From assembly GCF_002160015.1 (NCBI RefSeq), contig NZ_NFJT01000004.1, positions 103,710 to 167,709 of the forward strand: a DNA stretch of 64,000 nt. Direction: 5' to 3'. Position numbers and translations under genes: made by a program. This document shows, piece by piece, positions 45,358 through 52,611 of the stretch. The stretch comes from Anaerofilum sp. An201. Its GTDB lineage: Bacteria; Bacillota; Clostridia; Oscillospirales; Ruminococcaceae. The notes beneath the pieces are model-generated. The model did not search any database. It was not told the DNA's origin and worked only from the letters and a program-made list of their open reading frames with translations. Positions within the stretch are counted from its first letter, which is position 1; every line of letters begins with the position of its first letter.

Positions 45358-46398
45358 ATGACATCTTTCACACACAAGCTGCGGCAGGGGCTGCGCGCCG
45401 TTCCGGCGCGGGTATGGGCCGGCCTGCTGACCGTGTGCTGCCTGTCACTGACCCTTGGCGCACTTCTTCTCTCTGTGAACGTGGTGTATGTGTCCGATTC
45501 GGACGGCAACCGCCGCATGCTCATCACCGGCGTGGAGGACCCTGCCGAGCTGATGGCCATGTCCGGCATCGTGGCAGAGGAACAGGATGATATCTACTAC
45601 ACTGCCTACAACGGCAACCTGGCCAGCCTGAACATCCAGCGCGCGTTCCCTGTGTATGTGCAGGCAGACGGCGCGCTGTCCACCACCAAGCTGTGCTCCG
45701 GCACGGTGCAGCAGGCGCTGGACCTGGCCGGCATCACCCTGGGCGAGCACGACTACACCGAGCCCTCCCTGCACACTCCCATCGAGGAGGACATGGAGAT
45801 CACGGTACACCGTGTGGAGTATCAGGACACGGTCGTGGACCAGCCGGTCCCCTATGAAACGGAATACCGCTATACCAGCCTGTACCACCGCAGCCGCGGC
45901 AAGACCGTCACGCTGCAGGAGGGCATCGAGGGCAACGACCGCATCACCACCCGCGCCCGCGTGGTGGACGGTGTGGTGGAGTCCAGCAAGGTGGTGAGCG
46001 TCGAGCGCACCGCCGAGCCGCAGAACGCCATCATCAAGGCCTATCAGGCCGGCGCTCCGGTCAGCTCGATGGAAGGCCCCGAGGTCGTCAACGGCGTCCC
46101 CTCCACCTATAGCCGGGTGCTCACCGGCCGTGCCACCGCCTATTCCGGCAGCGGGCGCGGCGCCAGCGGCCTGGGCCTGTACGAGGGCACCGTTGCGGTG
46201 GACCCCAACGTGATCCCCTACGGCACCAAGCTGTATATCACCTCCACCGACGGCAAGTTCGTCTACGGCTACGCGATCGCCACCGACACCGGCACCGCCC
46301 TGCGCGAAGGCCACGCCCTGGTGGATCTGTATTTCAACAGCTATTCCGACGCGGTCACCGCCGCCGTCCATCAGGTGAACGTCTATATCATCGAATGA
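45358..46398 (+). CDS. G5 and 3D domain cell-wall protein (YabE-like)
   Basis: 346-residue exported protein. A membrane/signal segment (about 18-40) is followed by DUF348-like repeats, a G5 domain (about 150-215) and a C-terminal 3D domain (about 245-346) with the three conserved aspartates (VAVDPNVIPYG, ATDTG, LVDLYF). 3D domains are lytic-transglycosylase-like folds, so it probably remodels peptidoglycan as YabE/YocH do. TTAGGAG precedes ATG 45358. Confidence 0.9.
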   Translation: MTSFTHKLRQGLRAVPARVWAGLLTVCCLSLTLGALLLSVNVVYVSDSDGNRRMLITGVEDPAELMAMSGIVAEEQDDIYYTAYNGNLASLNIQRAFPVYVQADGALSTTKLCSGTVQQALDLAGITLGEHDYTEPSLHTPIEEDMEITVHRVEYQDTVVDQPVPYETEYRYTSLYHRSRGKTVTLQEGIEGNDRITTRARVVDGVVESSKVVSVERTAEPQNAIIKAYQAGAPVSSMEGPEVVNGVPSTYSRVLTGRATAYSGSGRGASGLGLYEGTVAVDPNVIPYGTKLYITSTDGKFVYGYAIATDTGTALREGHALVDLYFNSYSDAVTAAVHQVNVYIIE

Positions 46399-46410
46399 CC
46401 CCCACAGCGC

Positions 46411-46466
46411 AAAACCGGCGCTGTGCTCCCGGACTCGTCGTCCCGGATGCACAGCGCCGGTTTTTT
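46411..46466. terminator. Convergent bidirectional terminator
   Basis: AAAACCGGCGCTGTGC pairs with GCACAGCGCCGGTTTT, with T-runs on both sides; it serves the 3D protein and the Clp ATPase, which converge here. Confidence 0.88.
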
Positions 46467-46469
46467 GTG

Positions 46470-48740
46470 TTATACGGCGGCCAGCTCGCCGGCAGGGCAG
46501 GGGAGGAGCACCGTGTGCCCGTCCTGCTGGTCGGCCACCAGGCGGCTTCCCGGCCCGGCTTCGCCCCGCAGGATGGCGTCGGCCATGGCCTGCTCCACCT
46601 CCCGCACCACACGGCGGCGCAGCTCCCGCGCGCCGTATTCGCTGCCGGCGGCCTGGTCTGCCAGCCATTCGGCCAGCGCGGATGTGTGGGTGAGGGTGCA
46701 GCCCTGCGCCGCGGCACGCTGTTCCAGCGTTTCCAGCAGGTGGTGGGCGATGCGGCACAGGTGCTCCTTTTCCAGCGGATGGAACAGCACCACCTCGTCC
46801 ATGCGACCCAGCAGCTCCGGCCGGAAATACGCCTTTGCCTCGGCCAACACTGCCTTCCGGGCGCTCTCGCCGCGGGTCTGTTCGGTCCCGAAGCCCATCG
46901 CCGGCCCGTGCGCGGCCAGATGCCGTGCCCCCAGATTGGAGGTGAGGATGAGGATGGTGTTGGAAAAATCGGTGCGGCGGCCGGTGGAGTCGGTCAGGCT
47001 GCCCTCCTCCATGATCTGCAAAAGCAGGTTCTGGATGTCGGGATGTGCCTTTTCGATCTCGTCCAGCAGCACGATGGAGTAGGGGCGGCGGCGAACCGCC
47101 TCAGTCAGCTGCCCGCCCTCGTCGTGCCCGATATATCCCGGCGGCGCGCCGATCAGCCGGCTCACCGCGTGCGCCTCCATATACTCGCTCATGTCGAACC
47201 GCAGCAGCGCCTTTTCGGTGCCGAACCAGCCGTCGGCCAGCGCGCGGGCCAGCTCTGTCTTGCCCACGCCGGTGGGCCCCAGAAACAGAAGCGCCCCCAT
47301 CGGACGCCCCGCCTCGCCCAGTCCGGTGCGGGAACGCAGCACCGCTCCCGCCACCGCCGCCACCGCCTGCGGCTGCCCGATCACACGCTCGGCCAGGCGC
47401 CCCTCCAGCTGGCACAGACGCGCCTGCTGCTGCTCGGTGATGCGCTGGATGGGCACGCCGCAGGCGCGCGCCGTCACCTCGGCCACATCCTCGGCGGACA
47501 GCACCGCATGCCGGCAGCCGCTCTCCAAGGCCCGCAGGTGGGCGGCAGAGGCCGCTTCGTCCAGCAGGTCCACCGCCTTGTCGGGCAGGAAGCGCCCCGG
47601 CAGATACCGCACCGACAGCTCCACCGCCGCCGCCACCGCCTCGTCGGGGATCTCGATGTGGTGATACTCGGCATACCGCGGCGCAAGCCCTTTCAGGATC
47701 TCGCGTGCCTGCGCGGGTGTGGGTTCGGCCACCACCACGCGCCCAAAGCGGCGCTCCAGCGCGCCGTCTTTCTGGATGCAGCGGCGGTATTCGTCCTCGG
47801 TGGTGGCGCCCACCAGCTGCAATTCCCCCCGCGCCAGCGCGGGCTTCAGGATACCGGCCGCGTCGATGCTCCCCTCGGCCGCGCCCGCGCCCACGATGCT
47901 GTGCATCTCGTCGATGAAAAGGATCACATTGCGCTCCCGCATCACATCGTCCAGCACCGCCTTGAACCGCTCCTCGAAGTCGCCGCGGTATTTGGTGCCG
48001 GCCACCATGCCGGTCAGGTCCAGCGCCAGCACCCGCTTGCCGCGCAGGGGAGCGGGCGCTTTCCCGGAGGCGATCAGCTGTGCCAGCGCCTCGGCCAGCG
48101 CGGTCTTGCCCACGCCCGGCTCGCCCACCAGGCAGGGATTGTTTTTCTGGCGGCGGCACAGGATCTGTACCATCCGTTCCAGCTCTTTGTCGCGGCCCAG
48201 CACCGGATCCAGTTTGCCGTCGGCCGCCATGCGGGTGAGATCGCGGCTGTACCGTTCGGCGGTGCGCTGCGCGCGGGCGGGCGGCGGCGCGAAGCAAAGG
48301 GGCTGGTTCTGGGTCAGCGCCGCGCATTCGCGGGCAGCAGCCGCCTGTTCCGCCCCAATGGCCACCAGGCACCGCGCCGCCTCATTCGACTGGTCCTCCA
48401 GAATCGCGCGCAGAAGGTGGGTGGTTTCGGCCCTGCCGCCCTTGTTGCTGCGCCCCATCAGAAGCGCGGCTTCCAGGCACTGCACAGCCTTCAGCGAAAA
48501 ATCGTGCGGGGTGAGCTTCAGCGGCTGTCCCTCGGCGTTCTGGCGCACCGCCTGTTCCAGCGCGCAGTAGCGCACCTTGTAGCGGGCCAGAAACGCCGAG
48601 GCCTCTCCGGTATCCTCCCGCATGATGCCCAGCAGCAGGTGGCAGGTGGTCACGGGAACCTGCCCCCACTGCCCGGCCAGCCGCAGTGCGGTGCGCAGAC
48701 ATTTGCAGGCGGCAGGCGAAAAATCTTTGAACCAGATCAC
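46470..48740 (-). CDS. ClpA/ClpC-like AAA+ unfoldase
   Basis: 756-residue Hsp100 protein. Two Clp_N repeats (1-150), D1 with Walker A GEPGVGKT and Walker B LFIDEMHS, D2 with GPTGVGKT and LLDEIEKAH, and a C-terminal D2-small domain. No long coiled-coil M domain or UVR motif separates D1 and D2, so it is ClpA-like rather than ClpB or standard ClpC. MGF in D2 (AAHGPAMGFGTEQ) could be the ClpP-docking loop. The GTG at 48740 follows AAAGGAG; an in-frame extension upstream lacks homology. Confidence 0.88.
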   Translation of the reverse strand: MIWFKDFSPAACKCLRTALRLAGQWGQVPVTTCHLLLGIMREDTGEASAFLARYKVRYCALEQAVRQNAEGQPLKLTPHDFSLKAVQCLEAALLMGRSNKGGRAETTHLLRAILEDQSNEAARCLVAIGAEQAAAARECAALTQNQPLCFAPPPARAQRTAERYSRDLTRMAADGKLDPVLGRDKELERMVQILCRRQKNNPCLVGEPGVGKTALAEALAQLIASGKAPAPLRGKRVLALDLTGMVAGTKYRGDFEERFKAVLDDVMRERNVILFIDEMHSIVGAGAAEGSIDAAGILKPALARGELQLVGATTEDEYRRCIQKDGALERRFGRVVVAEPTPAQAREILKGLAPRYAEYHHIEIPDEAVAAAVELSVRYLPGRFLPDKAVDLLDEAASAAHLRALESGCRHAVLSAEDVAEVTARACGVPIQRITEQQQARLCQLEGRLAERVIGQPQAVAAVAGAVLRSRTGLGEAGRPMGALLFLGPTGVGKTELARALADGWFGTEKALLRFDMSEYMEAHAVSRLIGAPPGYIGHDEGGQLTEAVRRRPYSIVLLDEIEKAHPDIQNLLLQIMEEGSLTDSTGRRTDFSNTILILTSNLGARHLAAHGPAMGFGTEQTRGESARKAVLAEAKAYFRPELLGRMDEVVLFHPLEKEHLCRIAHHLLETLEQRAAAQGCTLTHTSALAEWLADQAAGSEYGARELRRRVVREVEQAMADAILRGEAGPGSRLVADQQDGHTVLLPCPAGELAAV

Positions 48741-48880
48741 GGTGAATCTCCTTTCGGGATATGCAGATTGCGCAGCCGGCAAGGTCCGGCGCGCGGGTTT
48801 TCGGAGAACAGTATGGTCCGCTCTTTCGTCGGGCAAACGAGGGCTTCCAAAGGCCAGCACAAGAAAAATGAAAAAAACAG

Positions 48881-48909
48881 TTGACAAATCGATAGACGGC
48901 TGGTATAAT
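48881..48909 (+). promoter_or_regulatory. Strong sigma-A promoter before the tRNA cluster
   Basis: TTGACA, 17-bp spacer, TATAAT, a perfect consensus pointing towards the tRNA-like sequence and tRNA-Ala. Confidence 0.92.
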
Positions 48910-48953
48910 GAACAAGCGCTGAGGGAACGGAGTGTTCCGCGAAGCGATGCCGT

Positions 48954-49008
48954 GGGGGTGTAGCTCACTTGGGAGCCCGGTACAAGTGTGTACCAGCACC
49001 CCTCACCA
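48954..49008 (+). pseudogene. Truncated tRNA-like sequence
   Basis: GGGGGTG (48954) pairs with CACCCCT (48997) like an acceptor stem; a D-arm (GCTC...GAGC) and a hairpin GGTAC-AAGTGT-GTACC follow, and the 3' end is ACCA. Only one arm exists where a tRNA needs an anticodon arm, a variable loop and a T arm, so about 20 bases are missing and no TTCGA loop is present. It closely resembles the first 26 bases of tRNA-Ala downstream. Probably a deleted tRNA gene; a functional tRNA-like RNA is possible. Confidence 0.55.
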
Positions 49009-49045
49009 AAATTGAAAATCGAAATCTTGTGCCTCTCCCATATAT

Positions 49046-49121
<76 letters not shown>

Positions 49122-49139
49122 TGAGAGGCACAAGTCAGA

Positions 49140-49168
49140 AATCCGTTTCCGCAAGGAAGCGGATTTTT
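49140..49168 (+). terminator. tRNA transcript terminator
   Basis: AATCCGTTTCC pairs with GGAAGCGGATT (loop GCAA, one mismatch), followed by TTT. Between it and 49260 no feature is evident. Confidence 0.75.
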
Positions 49169-49263
49169 GTTTATGCAGCAAAGGTCACTATGTCCAGGCC
49201 GCCGTTGAACTGCTCAAAGTCAATATTAAAGTCGATGTGCAGCTTATCGCTATTATTCCACCC

Positions 49264-49568
49264 AGCGCCCCTTTGACATAGGGGCCACCCCGGACACAAA
49301 GGACAATCCGCTGGTGGAAGTCGTCAACTACGAGGACGACAGGCGGCGGCCTGTTGCCGGAGGAAAGATACACGCATGGGGCGAAGCCATTTATAAAAAG
49401 CCCCTGACCGGAAAACAGGTCAGGGACTATGAGCTGACGCCTGCCCCGGATAACCCGGACAGGAAACGGTCTATCACCGCCCGGCTCAAAGAGGGCGCGG
49501 CAAAGGGACAGGAGCCGCCGAAGGAGCCCGGGCAGAAACGGAACCACAAGACCCATGAGGACAGATAG
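49264..49568 (+). pseudogene. Truncated C-terminus of a YodL/DUF4316-type conjugative-element protein
   Basis: The open frame reads RPFDIGATPDTKDNPLVEVV, then KIHAWGEAIYKKPLTGKQVRDYELTPAPDN, a pattern I know from the C-terminal part of large element proteins with YodL or related polyvalent domains. No start codon or ribosome binding site fits and the N-terminal part is absent, so the gene is cut at the left edge of the accessory block. The tail is basic and charged. It shows that a conjugative element once extended here. Confidence 0.6.
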
Positions 49569-49578
49569 GAGGACTGCC

Positions 49579-49761
49579 ATGCACGAAAAAGACAATTACC
49601 TGAAAACCGCCGAGCTCTTCACGGAGCAGAACCAGAACATGATCGACGGGGTGCCGAACAACACGCCCCTTCCCCCGGAGCCGCCGGAGCTGGACAAGAA
49701 GCCGCTTGATAAAGTCAAGGAGCCGAAGGAGCGCCGGAAGGGCCGGGAACTGGAACGGTAA
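49579..49761 (+). CDS. Small conjugative-element protein upstream of mobC
   Basis: 60-residue charged protein (MHEKDNYLKTAELFTEQNQN) with a proline-rich middle and a basic end. ATG 49579 follows AGGAGG, and the stop overlaps the start of mobC by one base (TAATG), so the two are coupled. No family is recognised beyond its constant place before mobC. Confidence 0.65.
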   Translation: MHEKDNYLKTAELFTEQNQNMIDGVPNNTPLPPEPPELDKKPLDKVKEPKERRKGRELER

Positions 49762-50102
49762 TGCCGGGCCGCAAGCGGAATGTCCATCTTCATGTGATGG
49801 TCACGGAGGACGAGCTGGCCGCCATCCATGCGCGGATGGCCGAGGCCGGTATCTCCAACACCGGGGCCTATGTGCGGAAAATGGCGCTCAACGGCTACAT
49901 TCTCCATGTAGACCTTGCCCCGGTCAAGGAGCTGGTGTCCTTGCAGCGCCGCTGTTCCAACAATCTCAATCAGGTGGCGGTCCACGCCAACACCTACGGG
50001 GTGTACCCGGAGGAAATAGACAGCCTGCGGCGGGACTATGAAAAGCTGTGGGGGCAGGTGTCGGAGGTTCTGCGGGAGCTCTCCGCACTGGTGGCAAAGT
50101 AA
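49761..50102 (+). CDS. mobC: Relaxosome accessory protein MobC (second copy)
   Basis: 113-residue MobC-family protein (PGRKRNVHLHVMVTEDELAAI, YVRKMALNGYILHVDLAPVKEL, CSNNLNQVAVHANTYG). It shares the family blocks with the protein at 7990-8334 but is clearly diverged, so it comes from a different element. No intact partner relaxase lies next to it; the gene is an apparently intact remnant of a decayed element. A terminator follows. Confidence 0.9.
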   Translation: MPGRKRNVHLHVMVTEDELAAIHARMAEAGISNTGAYVRKMALNGYILHVDLAPVKELVSLQRRCSNNLNQVAVHANTYGVYPEEIDSLRRDYEKLWGQVSEVLRELSALVAK

Positions 50103-50107
50103 GACGA

Positions 50108-50151
50108 GGGCGGCAGGTTCACGGATGGGCCTGCCGCCCTGCTCTTTTTTT
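50108..50151 (+). terminator. Terminator after mobC copy 2
   Basis: GGGCGGCAGG pairs with CCTGCCGCCC, followed by eight T residues. Confidence 0.88.
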
Positions 50152-50155
50152 ACCA

Positions 50156-50178
50156 CTTCGGGCCAGCATGGCCCGAAG
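50156..50178. repeat. Palindrome CTTCGGGCCA-GCA-TGGCCCGAAG
   Basis: Perfect 10-bp arms around three bases. Related palindromes occur at 50571-50589, 51243-51261 (degenerate) and 51384-51402, always between genes or at gene edges of this accessory block. Confidence 0.85.
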
Positions 50179-50272
50179 CCTGGGGACAGGTTTCACTAAT
50201 CATTCGCAACATTTATGTCCCCGGGCAGACATGGTAAAATATAGGTAGAAAGATAAGAAGGAGGTTTCCACT

Positions 50273-50563
50273 ATGAAGATGATATTGAAAGTAATCGCCG
50301 CTCCCTTTGCCCTTGTCCTCGCTTTGCTGACTGCCCTGTGCTGGTTCCTCTTTGACCTCTGCGCTTTCTTCCTGACGATTGCCTCGGTCATTGTTGCGAT
50401 CCTCGGGATTGGCCTCTTTTTCACACCGACACCGCTGGGCGGGTTTGTGTTCCTGTTCCTCGCTTTCCTGCTTTCTCCGTATGGCTTACAGGCGGCAGCC
50501 GGTTCGCTGATCGGAGTGCTGGACGGCGGGAAATCCGCTCTGTGCCGGTTCCTTGTAAGCTGA
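50273..50563 (+). CDS. CD1845-family membrane protein (second copy)
   Basis: 96-residue protein with three hydrophobic segments (MKMILKVIAAPFALVLALLT, CAFFLTIASVIVAILGIGLF, GFVFLFLAFLLSPYGL). Counterpart of the protein at 7235-7546, likewise near mobC. GAAGGAGG precedes ATG 50273. Upstream GGGGACA and TGTCCCC (50182-50222) form an inverted repeat near its likely promoter. Function unknown. Confidence 0.75.
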   Translation: MKMILKVIAAPFALVLALLTALCWFLFDLCAFFLTIASVIVAILGIGLFFTPTPLGGFVFLFLAFLLSPYGLQAAAGSLIGVLDGGKSALCRFLVS

Positions 50564-50567
50564 TGGA

Positions 50568-50592
50568 ACCTCGGGCCATGTTGGCCCGAAGT
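50568..50592. repeat. 25-bp direct repeat, left copy
   Basis: ACCTCGGGCCATGTTGGCCC plus GAAGT, identical to 51381-51405. It contains the palindrome TCGGGCCA-TGT-TGGCCCGA. The two copies frame the acetyltransferase gene. Confidence 0.9.
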
Positions 50593-50736
50593 TGGCAGAT
50601 TTTTTAGAAGTTGGCGGATATACTCATGCACGTTTTTTCCTCTGCCAGTAACGCTTTTTGAAAACACCTCCATTCTCAAAAGTAGCCGTTCGTGGTATAA
50701 TAGGGCCAGCGACAAATTGGAATTTGAGGTGAGCGG

Positions 50737-51210
50737 ATGGAGTATGTAATACGAGAAATGAGAAATGAAGAATATTGTTTGTTAGACAATTTTTTATACG
50801 AAGCAATTTATATTCCAGACGGTAGTGAAGCCCCGCCTAAATCCATAATAGATTGCCCTGAATTACAAGAATATATTATCGACTTTGGAAAACGAAAACA
50901 TGATAAAGCCTTAGTTGCAGAAATTCAAGAGAACGTGGTAGGAGCTATATGGGTTAGAATAATGAATGACTATGGACATATTGATGATGATACCCCATCT
51001 CTTGCTATGTCTATCATAAAGAGTTACAGAGGATTAGGAATTGGAACTTCATTATTAAAACAATTATTGTCAGTAGAAAGATTAGCTGGTTATTCAAAAA
51101 TTTCATTATCTGTTCAGAAAAGTAATTACGCTGTAAAAATGTATAAGAAAGCTGGATTTACTGTTATTGATGAAAATAGTGAAGAATATATTATGGTCAA
51201 GAGTTTGTAA
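50737..51210 (+). CDS. GNAT-family N-acetyltransferase
   Basis: 157-residue GNAT protein. The acetyl-CoA loop is YRGLGIGTSLLKQLL (about residues 98-112) and the C-terminal block is NYAVKMYKKAGFTVIDE. The substrate is unknown. It has its own promoter (TATAAT at 50697) and GAGGTGA before ATG 50737. It is strongly AT-rich compared with its surroundings and lies between two identical 25-bp repeats, so it looks like a captured cargo gene. Confidence 0.85.
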   Translation: MEYVIREMRNEEYCLLDNFLYEAIYIPDGSEAPPKSIIDCPELQEYIIDFGKRKHDKALVAEIQENVVGAIWVRIMNDYGHIDDDTPSLAMSIIKSYRGLGIGTSLLKQLLSVERLAGYSKISLSVQKSNYAVKMYKKAGFTVIDENSEEYIMVKSL

Positions 51211-51380
51211 CATTAAATCCTAATTTATCTGGCTGTCCATCATCGGGCCAACCTAACCCGAACTTTCAAAATCGAATATCTGCCTCTTACTGGCGGCACT
51301 ATACGGCAGGAAATCAGAAATGGTTTCCTGCTTTTTCTTTGCTCAGGTGTCAAAAAATAGCAGCATTTCTATCTAATATG

Positions 51381-51405
51381 ACCTCGGGCCATGTTGGCCC
51401 GAAGT
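51381..51405. repeat. 25-bp direct repeat, right copy
   Basis: Identical to 50568-50592. This copy overlaps the beginning of the open frame at 51391, which suggests that it is the original location and that the left copy arose with the insertion. Confidence 0.9.
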
Positions 51406-51765
51406 ACGGCAGACCGGGCAATCAAAGTATTGGAAGCCTGTCAGGTAGAGGAAGAAGATTTCTTCTGCCATGTGACGCACAAGACATGGGATGTCATTCT
51501 CCACGACATACGCAAGGCGCACGAAAATGATAGTGAAAGTGCGCCGGATACAACGCCCGCCGATGAACTGATACGGGAAGTACAAAAGGCCATGCAATCG
51601 CCGGGGGACAGGGTTCAGCAATTCACGGAGATATTCTGCAAGGCGTTCCGGCTCAAATATAAGCGGCTCTCACAAGAGGAACGAAGCCTATTGAAGAAGC
51701 TGTTCAAGAAATCCCCGCTGATAAAACAGTCCGGTATGAACTTCCGGCGCAGGCCGTGGAAATGA
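51391..51765 (+). pseudogene. Unrecognised protein fragment
   Basis: 124-residue frame (ADRAIKVLEACQVEEEDFFC, then HVTHKTWDVILHDIRKAHEN and a basic C-terminus). The only start lies inside the palindromic repeat and has no ribosome binding site, so it is probably the 3' part of a gene whose 5' part is lost. The helical, charged content would suit a mobilisation or DNA-binding protein, but I do not recognise it. Confidence 0.4.
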
Positions 51766-51843
51766 AAAACTGCCGTTGTGGGAATGGGTGTTCCTGCAAC
51801 GGCAGCTTTGGCTTTCTATTTTCTATATGGCTTACTGAGTTAA

Positions 51844-52173
51844 CTATATCAGCACCTGATCCAATTCCTGAATCATCACATCTGGATGTAATAAAGCATT
51901 TTCGCAATGGCCTTTCCCTTTAAAGCATTTTATGACGCTACCGCTATAATTCTTCGCAATAACTTGAGCCGATTTTTTTGCAAGCAGTTCATTTACAGCA
52001 GTCCCATAATAAAAATAGATTTTTGTGTTGGGAGTATCTACATCATCCTTTAGTCGAAAGTTCGCTATCTCGCTGATATAATTTATAATAGTTGTATCTG
52101 ACATATTATCAAGTACCTGTAAGAAATCCCGGAGATATTCTTGTGGGCAAATACTTTTTGTCGCTTGCGCCAT
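51844..52173 (-). pseudogene. Alpha/beta-hydrolase C-terminal fragment
   Basis: About 109 residues ending a hydrolase-like fold (IYFYYGTAVNELLAKKSAQV, then the histidine region KGKGHCENALLHPDVMI). The nucleophile elbow and N-terminal half are absent. Its apparent start lies within a virD4 fragment, in another frame, so it is a fusion junction and not a real start. Low G+C marks it as a remnant of cargo. Confidence 0.55.
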
Positions 52174-52174
52174 T

Positions 52175-52290
52175 GTAGTGCATAGATTTTGAAAAATCTA
52201 TGCTGTTGAACACTTTGACCTTATATCCCCGGCGTTGCAGGAAAGCCCCCACCTGGGAGCACCCCGCCTTTCGGGTTTTGTCAATAAGGA
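52175..52290 (-). pseudogene. VirD4/TraG fragment (internal part)
   Basis: The frame encodes VGAFLQRRGYKVKVFNSIDF then SKSMHYN, the segment that follows the VxDPKG motif in coupling proteins (compare YQIKVLNTINFKKSMHYN in 31986-33815). It stops at the hydrolase fragment. The preceding part of the same gene is found 3.6 kb away at 55935-56170. Confidence 0.65.
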
Positions 52291-52312
52291 ACAAGAAAAA
52301 AGCATCTTGCTT

Positions 52313-52504
52313 TTAAGCGGTTTCATCACCGCTGTCGTTCTGGATAAGGCGCACAACCTTATCCGTAAAGGTTTCCCGGCTGGTTTCGCTGAAATGGATA
52401 TGAATGTCAAAGGTCGTGCCGCCGATGTTCTTCACAAGGTCGGGTTTGGCGGTCAGAGGGGAAGCGGTTGCGGGGGTGCTGGTCTTGCTGGTTTCATTGT
52501 TCAT
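52313..52504 (-). CDS. TnpW-like transposon-encoded protein
   Basis: 63-residue protein (MNNETSKTSTPATASPLTAK, then VKNIGGTTFDIHIHFSETSRETFTDKVVRLI). The block HFSETSRET-TDK---LI is typical of small TnpW-type proteins of Tn4451-like elements; a diverged relative is at 61811-62005. GAAAGGAGAGCC precedes ATG 52504. Function unknown. Confidence 0.7.
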   Translation of the reverse strand: MNNETSKTSTPATASPLTAKPDLVKNIGGTTFDIHIHFSETSRETFTDKVVRLIQNDSGDETA

Positions 52505-52611
52505 AGGCTCTCCTTTCAAAGATAAAGCCCCATGTGGTCGGCACATGAGGCGGTCATATCGGGTAAGGGTGCAAGGGTGCAACAATGCAAGGGTATCTAC
52601 GGATTGCATTC

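Noticed and set aside
46395..48884. 829-codon plus-strand frame opposite the Clp ATPase
   Set aside because: Shadow of a GC-rich gene; composition and lack of signals argue against coding.
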